NCBI GenBank assembly: GCA_023300545.1
Contig: JALZVT010000082.1
Location: 1 to 45,740, forward strand
DNA length: 45,740 bases
Direction: 5' to 3'
Source of the DNA: Pseudomonadales bacterium
GTDB lineage: Bacteria > Pseudomonadota > Gammaproteobacteria > Pseudomonadales > Azotimanducaceae
Part shown: piece by piece, positions 27,501 through 35,373 of the stretch
Layout of the letters: every line of letters begins with the position of its first letter
Numbering within the stretch: position 1 is the first letter of the stretch
The notes under the pieces: generated by a model
The model's input: the letters and a program-made list of their open reading frames with translations, nothing else
Database searches by the model: none
What the model was told of the DNA's origin: nothing
Program-made: the position numbers and the translations under genes

Positions 27501-28429
27501 ACCGTAAGGCACTGCAAACCGAATGGGCAAAAACCAGCTATAACATGCAGCGATTGCGCGATAACCCTGCTTGCGCGGATATGGAATTTGCTGGCATTAA
27601 GGCTGCCGATCCGGGCCTCAATGCGGTGCTGACGTTCGCCGTTGATTCAGACATTACGGCGCCGTTTGTTAATGTTGCGCGGCCACGCATAGCGGTTTTG
27701 CGCGAGCAAGGCGTGAATGGTCAGGTCGAAATGGCGGCGGCTTTTGAGCGAGCCGGTTTTGCGCCAGTTGACGTGCATATGAGCGACCTGCTGGCTAACC
27801 CGCAAGCGCTTGATGACTACGGCGCGCTGGTTGCCTGCGGTGGTTTCTCTTATGGCGATGTTCTGGGTGGGGGCGGCGGCTGGGCCAAATCGATTTTGTT
27901 TGATGACCCGTTGCGTATGGCGTTTGAGCGCTTCTTTGTTCGCGACACCCTTGCTTTGGGCGTTTGCAACGGCTGCCAGATGTTTGCTCAGTTGAAAACC
28001 CTTGTGCCTGGCGCGGCGAACTGGCCGCGCTTTGTGACAAATGCCTCGCAACAGTTTGAGGGCCGCACGTCGCTGGTGAGAATCGAATCGAGCAACTCGC
28101 CCTGGCTAAGCGATATGAGCGGTAGCGTATTGCCTGTAGCGGTGGCGCACGGCGAAGGCTTTGCAGAGGTTACAGCTGGCACCCCGCAAGATACGGTTTT
28201 GCGCTATGTCGACAATCACCATCAGGTGACGCAAACCTACCCCGCGAATCCGAACGGTTCGCCGGATGGCATTGCGGGTCTGACGGCTGCTGAGGGTCGG
28301 GTGTTGATTATGATGCCACACCCCGAGCGCGTCTTTCGCGCATCACAGAATGCCTGGTGTGACCCGGCCTGGACGGAAGATGGACCCTGGCTGCGAATGT
28401 TCCGCAACGCTCGAGTGCAGCTCGGATAG
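24566..28429 (+). CDS. purL: Phosphoribosylformylglycinamidine synthase, large single-chain type
   Basis: Converts FGAR to FGAM in purine synthesis. The 1287-residue product is the gammaproteobacterial single-chain form: an N-terminal domain with AEYVHLL, a linker, two AIRS-related halves ([45 protein letters not shown]), and a C-terminal glutaminase domain with GVCNGCQMF (nucleophile Cys) and PHPERVFR. The start is TTG, supported by AGGAG at 24552-24556 with 9-nt spacing. A sensor kinase gene begins 4 nt after its stop. Confidence 0.98.
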   Translation: MTSEIYLLPGRAALSDFAQRKMLKRLQQHRPSVTACYAEYVHLLRATAPLSAVELDQAERLLDYGPTQNLPATVGDLVGTVLPRAGTISPWSSKASDIFTICGMAAVTRVERGVRWYLQDDKPHQATSELTLELGQLLFDRMTEMLVTDDDFSGVFERSAAKPLRHIPLADLSAANTELGLALSQEEISYLGDAFSALKRDPTDVELMMFAQANSEHCRHKVFNASWTVDGEAADLSLFQMIRNTHKHINGRGVLSAYSDNAAVIEGPTQARLLVNPETHAYEFVTEPVNVLMKVETHNHPTAISPFPGAATGSGGEIRDEGAVGRGSKPKAGLAGFTTSHLMIPNDAQAWETDIGKPAHIASALDIMLEGPIGAASFNNEFGRPALAGYFRTLEQVDPSGGNNHVGYHKPIMVAGGLGNVRSEHVLAAPVAPGAKLVVLGGPAMLIGLGGGAASSMTSGQSRSDLDFASVQRGNAEMQRRCQEVIDACCALGEANPVRLIHDVGAGGLSNALPELAKDAGTGADFELRRVPNADPGMAPMEIWCNESQERYVMAVAADQIATFETICARERCPYSVVGDATPESHLRVTDDLLGEPPVDLPMDVLFGNAPHMHRSYTTAVRPSTAFKPVTGDLLDVLSQVLRFPSVGSKKFLITIGDRSITGLVAQEQMVGPWQEPVADVAVTASGFNAYTGEAMCMGERPALALLNPAASARMAVGEALTNLVAARVSDLSRVVLSANWMAAAGRGEEDQALFEAVRAVGMELCPALGIAIPVGKDSLSMHSAWQDRDANQARSVTSPMTLNVTAFAPVADIRQTLTPQLRVDLPDTVLLLLENGQQRLGGSALAQVSNQLGCQTPDIDDPDWLVGFFNGVLAQNDAGRLLAYHDRSDGGLLVTVLEMAFAGRCGFDLQLAANTAANAQAELFNEELGAVVQVRAADVDAVCTDFAARGVTARSIGKPHPSEVVRVQAGDNLLLDSDRKALQTEWAKTSYNMQRLRDNPACADMEFAGIKAADPGLNAVLTFAVDSDITAPFVNVARPRIAVLREQGVNGQVEMAAAFERAGFAPVDVHMSDLLANPQALDDYGALVACGGFSYGDVLGGGGGWAKSILFDDPLRMAFERFFVRDTLALGVCNGCQMFAQLKTLVPGAANWPRFVTNASQQFEGRTSLVRIESSNSPWLSDMSGSVLPVAVAHGEGFAEVTAGTPQDTVLRYVDNHHQVTQTYPANPNGSPDGIAGLTAAEGRVLIMMPHPERVFRASQNAWCDPAWTEDGPWLRMFRNARVQLG

Positions 28430-28433
28430 TCGG

Positions 28434-30350
28434 GTGGGCGTAATACGCCTTTTAACATATGGCGTGGCGTTGTTTTCGCCGCTCATTTTTTTGCAGCTGT
28501 TTCCGCTGCTTGATCTGCTCTCGCCACCGCCAGCAGAACGGCGTATCGCTAGCGTTGAGGTGGCGCTGCACGATCAACTGACGCCGCCTTCGAACCTCGA
28601 TCTCGGTGAGTTGGGTTGGCAGCAAAAACCGTTGCCGTTTCGCATCCGCAGTGTCGGGCGCGAAAACAGTATCTGGTATCGAATTGAGGTGGCAGATCTG
28701 CCAGGTGGTGCAGCAGAATTTACCCAGACAAACGCGGATGAGCCTTGGCTGCTGTCGGTCGGCGCACCCTTTGGTGCCGTGGCTGTTTTTCGCAACGACG
28801 AGCTGGTTGCCGAAATCGGCAGCCGAACCGCTCCACTGTCGGTGTTTCGATGGCCTATCGTGGTGAGCCTGTTGCCTGGACAATTTCAACCGACCGACAC
28901 GATCTACGTGCATTTGCGGCGCTCTAATAGCACAGGTTGGGTGTACGCCAACTACTTTGGACCCCAGAGCGAGATGCGCTCTTTTGTCGATCACCAAAAC
29001 TTTATGCGTGTCGGTCTGCCGCAGTGGATTCTGGTCATCATGTTTTCGATCGGCGTGTTCATGCTTGTGCTGTTCAGACTGCGCCCGGCTGATCGCGAAT
29101 ATGTCTGGTGGGGGCTCATGTTGTTTGCCTGGACCTTGCGTGAAGCGACGGGTCTTGCAGCCGATCCCTGGATTACCAACCCCTATTATTGGGTGGCGCT
29201 TCGAGCGCTTGCGTTGGGTGGTTTTGCATTTTTTGGCTACCTGTTCATAAAAAGTTACCTGGGCATGCCTCGTAGCGTATTTGATCCCGCCGTTTGGATT
29301 AGCGGATTGCTCTGGACCAGTTTGTTGCTGTTGCTTGCACAATCGGGGTTGTTAACTCGGGAGCTGGATACGGTTTTTTGGACCCCGTGGGTCGTGATCG
29401 TTGCTGCGTTGTGCTGTTTGCAGCTCGCGCTAGCGGCATTTCGCGGGGGATCTGCCAGTGATCCGGGTGATACGCTAGCCTTGTTGGTGGTCTGCTGGTT
29501 TATTTCAGCGATTGGCTTTTACGATTACAAAGGTACGATCGATCCCTACGCGATCGCCGGTTACGTGCAGTATCTGCAGTATTCAGCGGGCTTTGCGTTG
29601 ATTGTTTTTACGCTCATTCTAGTGCGACGCTTTGCCAGCGCACTGGGTACGGCTGAACAGGCAAACGTGGTGCTGGAGGAGCGCATTGCGGAGCAAAAAG
29701 AACGACTTGATCTGGCGCACGAGAAGGCGCGTGAGATCGAGAAGCAACGACTTGTCCTCGACGAGCGAGAGCGCATCATGCAAGACATGCACGACGGCAT
29801 TGGCGGTCAACTGGTGCAAGCATTGTCGTTGGTTTCTGATGACCCGCAACTTGCACCGGTAGAACCTGCGTTACGCCAGGCGTTGGATGACCTGCGACTT
29901 ATTATCGATTCGCTGTCAGTACCTGATGGCAGCTTGCCGATGTTGTTAGCCTCGTTTCGGCATCGGCTGGTACGACCGGTTGAGCGCGCCGGTCTTAAAT
30001 TTGAATGGCAAATGGCCGATTTGCCTGACACGGCACATCTCAGTCAGAGCGAGCTGTTGCACGTGTTGCGTATTTTGCAAGAGAGCGTCACTAACGTTCT
30101 GAAACACGCCAATGCCACCTGGCTGCGAATAGCCACTGACCTGGGACCCTCGGGCGGGGTACGCATCAGGCTAACGGATAACGGTTGCGGTTTTGTGCCG
30201 GAGCAGCGAGCGACATCTGGCAGAGGGCTACGCAATATGCACAAGCGGGCTCAAACTCTTGGTGCCGAGCTTTCGATTGGACCTGATCCTGAGAATTCTG
30301 CTGGTGAGGGTAACGAAGTGGCACTAGTCATACCGTTAGCGCCAGGTTAG
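28434..30350 (+). CDS. Sensor histidine kinase with 7TM-DISM-type membrane module, orphan
   Basis: About 638 residues from GTG 28434; the frame is open further back into purL, but this start places a signal-anchor helix at residues 3-22. A periplasmic beta-sandwich domain (about 40-190) precedes seven predicted membrane helices (about 195-400), the 7TMR-DISM layout. After a coiled coil comes a HisKA_3 dimerisation domain with His453 in MQDMHDGIGGQL. A HATPase_c domain follows with ESVTNVLKHANA, DNGCGF and GRGLRNM. This is a NarL-type kinase; the periplasmic ligand is unknown. No response regulator is adjacent, and its stop overlaps the convergent NUDIX gene by 4 nt. The close spacing to purL suggests co-transcription. 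Confidence 0.88.
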   Translation: MGVIRLLTYGVALFSPLIFLQLFPLLDLLSPPPAERRIASVEVALHDQLTPPSNLDLGELGWQQKPLPFRIRSVGRENSIWYRIEVADLPGGAAEFTQTNADEPWLLSVGAPFGAVAVFRNDELVAEIGSRTAPLSVFRWPIVVSLLPGQFQPTDTIYVHLRRSNSTGWVYANYFGPQSEMRSFVDHQNFMRVGLPQWILVIMFSIGVFMLVLFRLRPADREYVWWGLMLFAWTLREATGLAADPWITNPYYWVALRALALGGFAFFGYLFIKSYLGMPRSVFDPAVWISGLLWTSLLLLLAQSGLLTRELDTVFWTPWVVIVAALCCLQLALAAFRGGSASDPGDTLALLVVCWFISAIGFYDYKGTIDPYAIAGYVQYLQYSAGFALIVFTLILVRRFASALGTAEQANVVLEERIAEQKERLDLAHEKAREIEKQRLVLDERERIMQDMHDGIGGQLVQALSLVSDDPQLAPVEPALRQALDDLRLIIDSLSVPDGSLPMLLASFRHRLVRPVERAGLKFEWQMADLPDTAHLSQSELLHVLRILQESVTNVLKHANATWLRIATDLGPSGGVRIRLTDNGCGFVPEQRATSGRGLRNMHKRAQTLGAELSIGPDPENSAGEGNEVALVIPLAPG

Positions 30351-30901
30351 TCGCGTTTTTTGAGTCGTCGCTTAAAGCTAATAACGCCTTCCCTTACGGG
30401 GTAAGTGTCGTTTTTACGATCTTTAAAGTAGTGCTTTAGCGTATCGGTGACCACGGGAAAAGCGAGCTCGTCCCAAGGAATCTCGTGCTCGGCAAATAGC
30501 CCTGAGTCGAGACTTTCGGTGCCGACGCCAAAAACACCATCGACAACATCAGCCTTGTAGAAGATATAGACCTGCGAGATGTGTGGCAGGCTAAAGACAG
30601 TGTAGAGATTGGAGTTTTCGACCTTGGCTGCGGCTTCTTCCCAGGTTTCACGGTGGGCACCAGCTTCCATCGTTTCGCCGTTTTCAAGGTAGCCTGCTGG
30701 TAGCGTCCAAAAGCCTTTACGTGGTTCGATCGCGCGTTTGCACAACAACACCCGGTCTTGCCACAGCGGTAGGCAACCTGCGACGACCTTGGGGTTTACG
30801 TAGTGGATGGTGGCGCACTGCGAACACACAAAGCGCTCGCGGGTATCGTCTGCGGGCACGGCCAGAATGATCTGGCCGCCGCACTCACTGCAAAACTTCA
30901 T
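30347..30901 (-). CDS. NUDIX hydrolase with N-terminal zinc ribbon
   Basis: About 184 residues. An N-terminal zinc ribbon has CSEC near residues 3-6 and CSQC near 26-29. The NUDIX box reads GYLENGETMEAGAHRETWEEAAA, shown here only for its key residues: Gly, the spaced Glu, and the REx2EE core, with Ala in place of the usual final Gly. Such proteins cleave nucleoside diphosphate-linked compounds, possibly NADH or ADP-ribose; the substrate cannot be told. ATG 30901 gives the tight CSEC start; a TTG seven codons earlier is possible, and a TATACT box lies just upstream of it. Confidence 0.9.
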   Translation of the reverse strand: MKFCSECGGQIILAVPADDTRERFVCSQCATIHYVNPKVVAGCLPLWQDRVLLCKRAIEPRKGFWTLPAGYLENGETMEAGAHRETWEEAAAKVENSNLYTVFSLPHISQVYIFYKADVVDGVFGVGTESLDSGLFAEHEIPWDELAFPVVTDTLKHYFKDRKNDTYPVREGVISFKRRLKKRD

Positions 30902-30952
30902 TAATAACGTCGTCTGACTCAATCATTGGTCAGTATAGCTGGGGTCTGTCAT

Positions 30953-31348
30953 TTATTCGTCGTTTGCAGGTTCGAGGTCAGGTGCAGCTTGAGCACCGCG
31001 TTTGTGCAGGTTGAGGGGCTTTGGGAAGGGGACGATGGTGGCGCCGACGTCCTTCAGCTCTATTTCCTCACCGTCGCTGTCCAGTTCTTCTGGGGCGACA
31101 ATGGACAAATGCAGGTCAGCAAGCGATCGACACATCATTTCGGAGATGCGAATGGTGGCTCCCATGGGTGAACTCGACTTCCGGCGCTCAAGATCGATGC
31201 GAAACTGCAACCCGGCAAGCCGTTGCCGCTGTTGTTTGGTACGCGCGCTGTCGATTACGCCGGTAACCAGTGCGCTCCGCAGATCTTCCAATCCGGTTGG
31301 ATCGTTTCGGGCCATATCAACCAGGACTTCAAACTCTGGTAGGGACAT
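30953..31348 (-). CDS. DUF3135 family protein of unknown function
   Basis: About 131 residues. It fits the DUF3135 pattern: an N-terminal LPEFEVLVDMARNDPTGLEDLR helix region, QRLAGLQFRIDLERRKS, and IRISEMMCRSLADL, followed by a low-complexity acidic and Pro-rich tail. It has no membrane segment or signal peptide. The start at 31348 has AGGAG 8 nt upstream. The family is found beside assorted housekeeping genes in gammaproteobacteria and has no known role; neighbours here (NUDIX hydrolase, gamma carbonic anhydrase) suggest none. Confidence 0.8.
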   Translation of the reverse strand: MSLPEFEVLVDMARNDPTGLEDLRSALVTGVIDSARTKQQRQRLAGLQFRIDLERRKSSSPMGATIRISEMMCRSLADLHLSIVAPEELDSDGEEIELKDVGATIVPFPKPLNLHKRGAQAAPDLEPANDE

Positions 31349-31473
31349 ACATCGACTCCTCAAGTAAGGGCGAACTATGCGCTAGCGGCCCGGCGGTCTG
31401 TATGAGCGGGCTGTAAACAGCTTGTTGGCTGAACTTGGCAACATGTTTGAGGTTAGAATCAGAGAAAGGACAA

Positions 31474-32028
31474 ATGCTGGAAAAAAGACACATGATTTAC
31501 CAATTGGGCGACCGCCGGGTGATAGCCGAAGGTGACTATTTTGTTGCCGATAGTGCGGATGTAATGGGCAGTGTATTGCTCAAAAATAATGCGAGTATCT
31601 GGTTCAACGCGGTGCTGCGGGGTGATAACGACCTGATCACCGTGGGGGAGAACAGCAACGTGCAGGACGGTTCGGTGCTGCATACCGACCCGGGTATACC
31701 CCTCACCATTGGCGATAACGTGACCATTGGGCATATGGTGATGCTGCACGGTTGCACGATTGGTGATGGCAGCCTGATTGGCATTGGCAGCACCGTTCTC
31801 AATGGCGCCAAGATCGGCAAGGGCTGCCTTGTCGGTGCCCACTCGCTGGTTACCGAAAACAAGGAATTTCCAGACTACTCCATGATTTTGGGGTCTCCAG
31901 CCAAGGTAGTGCGGACCTTTACGCCGGAAGAAGCCGCAAACATCTCGCTGGGTGCCAAGAGCTATGTGGCGAATGGTCAGCGCTTTGCCGCAAAGCTGAC
32001 TCCTCAAGAAGAGCCTGACCGGCCATGA
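31474..32028 (+). CDS. Gamma-class carbonic anhydrase fold protein (YrdA/PaaY-like)
   Basis: A left-handed beta-helix (hexapeptide-repeat) protein of 184 residues. The three zinc-binding His are present: H70 (VLHTDPG), H87 and H92 (GHMVMLHGC). GSPAKVVR near residue 148 is typical. The E. coli relative YrdA has weak or no measured carbonic anhydrase activity, so activity is uncertain. ATG 31474 has an A/G-rich stretch just upstream; ATG 31492 is the alternative. Its stop overlaps purT by 4 nt, so the two are coupled. Confidence 0.9.
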   Translation: MLEKRHMIYQLGDRRVIAEGDYFVADSADVMGSVLLKNNASIWFNAVLRGDNDLITVGENSNVQDGSVLHTDPGIPLTIGDNVTIGHMVMLHGCTIGDGSLIGIGSTVLNGAKIGKGCLVGAHSLVTENKEFPDYSMILGSPAKVVRTFTPEEAANISLGAKSYVANGQRFAAKLTPQEEPDRP

Positions 32029-33233
32029 GTGCGCTCATTCGTCCAGGCAACACCTCCATTGGAAGCCCTGGGGCGGCGCACGCGACCCGCGTGATGTTGC
32101 TGGGCTCAGGCGAGCTCGGCAAAGAGGTGGCGATCGAGTTACAGCGGCTGGGGGTTGAGGTGATTGCCGTTGATCGCTATGCGAATGCGCCGGCTATGCA
32201 GGTGGCGCATCGCTCACATGTTGTGAACATGCTCGACGGCGCGGAGCTGCGTCGTGTTATCGAGCTTGAGAAGCCAGCCCTGGTGGTCCCCGAAATTGAA
32301 GCGATTGCGACCGCTACCCTTGTCGAGCTGGAAGCGTCCGGGCAGGCCGTAGTGCCAACTGCCCGAGCGACCCAGCTCACTATGAATCGTGAGGGTATTC
32401 GACGGCTGGCGGCTGAAGAGCTTGGCGTTGCAACCTCGCCTTATCGATTTGCTGCCAGTCAAGCTGACTACGAGGCCGCGGTGGCAGAGATAGGCATGCC
32501 CTGTGTGATCAAGCCGATCATGAGCTCTTCGGGTAAAGGCCAGTCCACGGTGAAAAGTGCTGCCGATGTGGTTCCCAGTTGGGAATACGCTCAGGCCGGC
32601 GCCCGTGGTGATGCAGGAAGAGTCATTGTTGAGGGCTTTGTCGACTTTGATTACGAGATCACGCTGCTCACGGTTCGACATTGTAATGGCGTCAGTTTCT
32701 GCGCGCCGATTGGCCACCGGCAAGAAGGTGGTGATTATCAGGAGTCGTGGCAGCCGCAACCGATGGCTGATGCGGCGCTTGTCGAGTGCCAACGCATTGC
32801 GCAGGAGGTTACCCAGGCGCTTGGCGGGTATGGGCTGTTTGGTGTGGAGTTCTTTGTCAAAGGGGATGCGGTGTACTTCAGCGAAGTTAGTCCGCGCCCT
32901 CACGACACCGGCCTGGTTACGCTGGTCAGCCAAGACCTGAGCGAGTTTGCGCTGCACGCACGAGCGATTCTTGGCTTGCCGATACCGGTGATCCGAGACT
33001 TTGGACCTGCCGCTTCGGCGGTGGTGCTGGTGCACGGCCATTCCAGTGATGTGCATTTCTCGGGGGTCGATGCTGCGCTTGCGGAGGTGGACACCCAGGT
33101 TCGATTGTTTGGTAAGCCGCAGGTCGAGGGTGAACGCCGGATGGGGGTTGCACTTGCGCTGGCTGAGTCTATTGATGAAGCGCGTGCTAAGGCCTCGCGC
33201 TGCGCAAACGCGATTACGCCACATCTTGGGTAG
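32025..33233 (+). CDS. purT: Formate-dependent phosphoribosylglycinamide formyltransferase 2
   Basis: An ATP-grasp enzyme that makes formyl-GAR from GAR, formate and ATP, an alternative to folate-dependent PurN. The 402-residue product has the N-terminal [21 protein letters not shown], the central ATP-grasp domain with [12 protein letters not shown], and the metal site [21 protein letters not shown]. It begins inside the stop codon of the preceding gene (ATGA). With purL and guaBA, it is the fourth purine gene in the window. Confidence 0.97.
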   Translation: MSALIRPGNTSIGSPGAAHATRVMLLGSGELGKEVAIELQRLGVEVIAVDRYANAPAMQVAHRSHVVNMLDGAELRRVIELEKPALVVPEIEAIATATLVELEASGQAVVPTARATQLTMNREGIRRLAAEELGVATSPYRFAASQADYEAAVAEIGMPCVIKPIMSSSGKGQSTVKSAADVVPSWEYAQAGARGDAGRVIVEGFVDFDYEITLLTVRHCNGVSFCAPIGHRQEGGDYQESWQPQPMADAALVECQRIAQEVTQALGGYGLFGVEFFVKGDAVYFSEVSPRPHDTGLVTLVSQDLSEFALHARAILGLPIPVIRDFGPAASAVVLVHGHSSDVHFSGVDAALAEVDTQVRLFGKPQVEGERRMGVALALAESIDEARAKASRCANAITPHLG

Positions 33234-33261
33234 GGCGGTGCTGTTAAGGGGCGATAAGGTA

Positions 33262-33291
33262 TTGGCAAATCGTCAATTGCTGGCCTATAGT
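33262..33291 (+). promoter_or_regulatory. leuL-leuA promoter
   Basis: TTGGCA (33262-33267), an 18-nt spacer and TATAGT (33286-33291). Transcription would begin near 33298, at the first codon of the leader peptide, so the leader message may carry no 5' untranslated region. Confidence 0.6.
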
Positions 33292-33298
33292 CTTGGAC

Positions 33299-33421
33299 AT
33301 GTCTTTTCAAGTACATCGCCAATTTCGCGCAGCACTTACCTCTGCACGCGTTCTCCTCACAGTATCTCTCTGTCCCCTAAAAGGGCTGGTTTTGCTGCTG
33401 CCGGTGCGTCCGGCAAACTAA
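33299..33421 (+). CDS. leuL: Leucine operon leader peptide
   Basis: A 40-codon open frame upstream of leuA with nine Leu codons (CTT, CTC x3, CTA, CTG x3, TTG), four of them within codons 30-34 (CTG GTT TTG CTG CTG). This composition and position are those of a leucine attenuation peptide: when charged tRNA-Leu is scarce, the ribosome stalls and the downstream terminator does not form. GCCGG-TGCGT-CCGGC (33400-33414), overlapping the last codons, would be the pause hairpin. One of the Leu codons (TTG) is read by the tRNA-Leu(CAA) found at 763-849. Confidence 0.72.
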   Translation: MSFQVHRQFRAALTSARVLLTVSLCPLKGLVLLLPVRPAN

Positions 33422-33456
33422 CACGACAGGGCCTCGCCCATTCATCCCCAAATACC

Positions 33457-33482
33457 CTCACCACAGGTGGGTACTCTTCTTG
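33457..33482 (+). terminator. leuA attenuator (terminator hairpin)
   Basis: CTCACC-ACA-GGTGGG (33457-33471) forms a 6-bp hairpin with one wobble pair, followed by a U-rich run (TACTCTTCTT). GGTG inside the upstream pause hairpin (33403-33406) is complementary to CACC in this stem (33459-33462), giving a plausible antiterminator. It lies 36 nt after the leader peptide stop. Confidence 0.6.
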
Positions 33483-33552
33483 AATAAAGCAAGCAGGGTA
33501 GCTGTTCGCGTCGGTGACAATTCAAATCAATACAGCTCTCGAGTTGAATCTC

Positions 33553-35277
33553 ATGACTAAAGATCAAAAAAGTACGAGCGTTGCCATCGGCGCGCCAACC
33601 ACCGGCGGCAACGCACCCGCTACCATGCCCTTCAGTAAATACACGGCGTTCAAGCAGATCGATCTGCCCAATCGTGAATGGCCCGGTAAGACGATTACCA
33701 AGGCTCCACGCTGGTGCAGCGTCGATCTACGGGATGGCAACCAAGCTCTGGTTGACCCGATGAACGTGACCGAAAAGCTTGAATTTTTTGATCTGCTACT
33801 CGAAATGGGCTTCATGGAAATCGAAGTTGGTTTTCCGGCGGCTTCCCAGCCTGACTTCGATTTTGTACGGCAAATTATCGATCAAGGACGGGTGCCTGAC
33901 GATGTCGCTATTCAGGTGTTGTGTCAGTCGCGCAAAGAACTGATCGAGCGGTCTGCCGAATCGTTGCAGGGTGCCAAGAACGCCATTTTCCATCTCTATA
34001 ATTCCACTTCAACGCTGCAGCGGCGCGTGGTGTTTGATATGGACCGTGCGGGTATCAAGGCACTGGCGGTCGAAGGTACGCGAATGGTCAAGGCCGCTAT
34101 GGCCAGTTTTGAAGGCAACTTGACTCTTGAATATTCGCCCGAAAGTTTTACGGGTACTGAGCTCGATTTTGCGGTGGAAGTCTGTGCTGCCGTTGCTGAC
34201 GAGTGGGGGGCAACGGCCGACGCGCCAATTATTATCAACCTGCCCGCAACGGTTGAGATGTCGACGCCAAACATCTATGCCGATCAGGTGGAGTGGTTTC
34301 TGAAGAACTTCCCTGGGCGCGAACGCATTGTACTGAGTTTGCATACTCACAATGATCGCGGCACGGGTATTGCAGCCACCGAGCTCGGTGTTCTTGCTGG
34401 CGCCCAGCGCGTTGAGGGCACTCTGTTTGGGAATGGTGAGCGCACAGGTAACTGCGATTTGGTTACCGTCGGTATGAACCTGTTTTCTCAGGGGGTTGAC
34501 CCGGAGCTCAATTTTTCGGAAATGAAGCGCATCAAGAGTGTGGTAACGCGCCTCAATAAACTGCCTGTGCACGAGCGTCATCCGTATTCTGGCGAGCTGG
34601 TATTTACGGCGTTCTCAGGTTCGCACCAAGATGCCATTCGCAAAGGCATGGGGCAGGTTGGTGAGGACCTATGGGAGGTGCCGTACCTGCCTATAGACCC
34701 TGCTGATATTGGCTCCTCTTACAAAGAGGCCATCCGGGTTAATAGTCAATCGGGAAAGGGCGGTGTTGGCTTCATCCTTGAAGAGCACTACGGCATCAAT
34801 TTGCCGCGCGATATGCTGGTGGAGTTTTCCGGGTTGGTGCAAGACGCCACCGAGAAGCTCGATAGAGAGGTGCAGCCGAGCGAAATACTGTCTGAACTTG
34901 AGGCCCAGTATGTTGTTGAAGATGGGCCTTACAAGCTGCTCGACTACGCGCTCACCAGCGGCGAGGGCGACACGCAGATTTGTACCGCAGATGTGATGGT
35001 TTCAGAACAGAAGCTCACCGTGACCGGAGAAGGCTCTGGGCCGATCGCTGCGTTTGCCAATGCCATGCTCAATACGCTGAATGAAACCCTGCGGGTGATC
35101 GATTATCACGAGCACGCCATGTCACGCGGCAAAGACGCTGAAGCGATCTGTTTGCTTGCCATTGATGATGAGCCGGATGGTCGTTGCTACGGCGCAGGTA
35201 TCAGCCGCAACACGGTGACCTCGTCGCTGCTAGCGATGGTGTCAGCACTGAACCGGCGCTGGGCCAAGCGCAGCTAG
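33553..35277 (+). CDS. leuA: 2-isopropylmalate synthase
   Basis: Condenses acetyl-CoA and 2-ketoisovalerate, the first committed step of leucine synthesis. The 574-residue product is the long form (LeuA type 2), with WCSVDLRDGNQAL at the catalytic metal site, LHTHNDRGTG, and a C-terminal LeuA regulatory domain (about 430-560) for feedback by leucine. ATG 33553 is preferred; GTG 33514 is open in frame and ATG 33625 is also possible. The leader peptide and attenuator upstream indicate control by leucine supply. leuB, leuC and leuD are not adjacent. Confidence 0.95.
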   Translation: MTKDQKSTSVAIGAPTTGGNAPATMPFSKYTAFKQIDLPNREWPGKTITKAPRWCSVDLRDGNQALVDPMNVTEKLEFFDLLLEMGFMEIEVGFPAASQPDFDFVRQIIDQGRVPDDVAIQVLCQSRKELIERSAESLQGAKNAIFHLYNSTSTLQRRVVFDMDRAGIKALAVEGTRMVKAAMASFEGNLTLEYSPESFTGTELDFAVEVCAAVADEWGATADAPIIINLPATVEMSTPNIYADQVEWFLKNFPGRERIVLSLHTHNDRGTGIAATELGVLAGAQRVEGTLFGNGERTGNCDLVTVGMNLFSQGVDPELNFSEMKRIKSVVTRLNKLPVHERHPYSGELVFTAFSGSHQDAIRKGMGQVGEDLWEVPYLPIDPADIGSSYKEAIRVNSQSGKGGVGFILEEHYGINLPRDMLVEFSGLVQDATEKLDREVQPSEILSELEAQYVVEDGPYKLLDYALTSGEGDTQICTADVMVSEQKLTVTGEGSGPIAAFANAMLNTLNETLRVIDYHEHAMSRGKDAEAICLLAIDDEPDGRCYGAGISRNTVTSSLLAMVSALNRRWAKRS

Positions 35278-35282
35278 CGGAG

Positions 35283-35338
35283 GCGGAGCCGACTTATAAA
35301 GAAGCGGAGCCGACTTATAAAGAAGCGGAGCCGACTTA
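35283..35338. repeat. Tandem 21-bp repeat, about 2.7 copies
   Basis: The unit GCGGAGCCGACTTATAAAG plus AA occurs at 35283-35303 and 35304-35324 without any difference, then as a 14-bp partial copy at 35325-35338. It fills the space between the convergent leuA and corB genes, next to the dispersed palindrome. Identical copies suggest recent slippage or amplification. No coding role is seen. Confidence 0.85.
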
Positions 35339-35347
35339 ACTTAAAGA

Positions 35348-35373
35348 GAGGGTCAAAATGAATTCTGACCCTC
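35348..35373. repeat. Dispersed palindrome, copy 2 (corB 3' end)
   Basis: GAGGGTCAAAAT-GA-ATTCTGACCCTC is a 26-bp inverted repeat with one mismatch, holding the corB stop codon on the minus strand. It is the same element as the palindrome at 24496-24519. It may also serve as a transcription stop or RNA-stability element between the convergent leuA and corB genes. Confidence 0.72.

Noticed and set aside
28452-29342. A 296-codon open frame antisense to the sensor kinase
   Set aside because: Gln/Arg/His-rich composition typical of reverse-strand shadows; the plus-strand kinase has clear domains.
30960-31440. Defence or toxin-antitoxin role for the DUF3135 protein and its neighbours
   Set aside because: DUF3135 occurs among housekeeping genes, the genes face different ways, and no toxin or nuclease motif is present.
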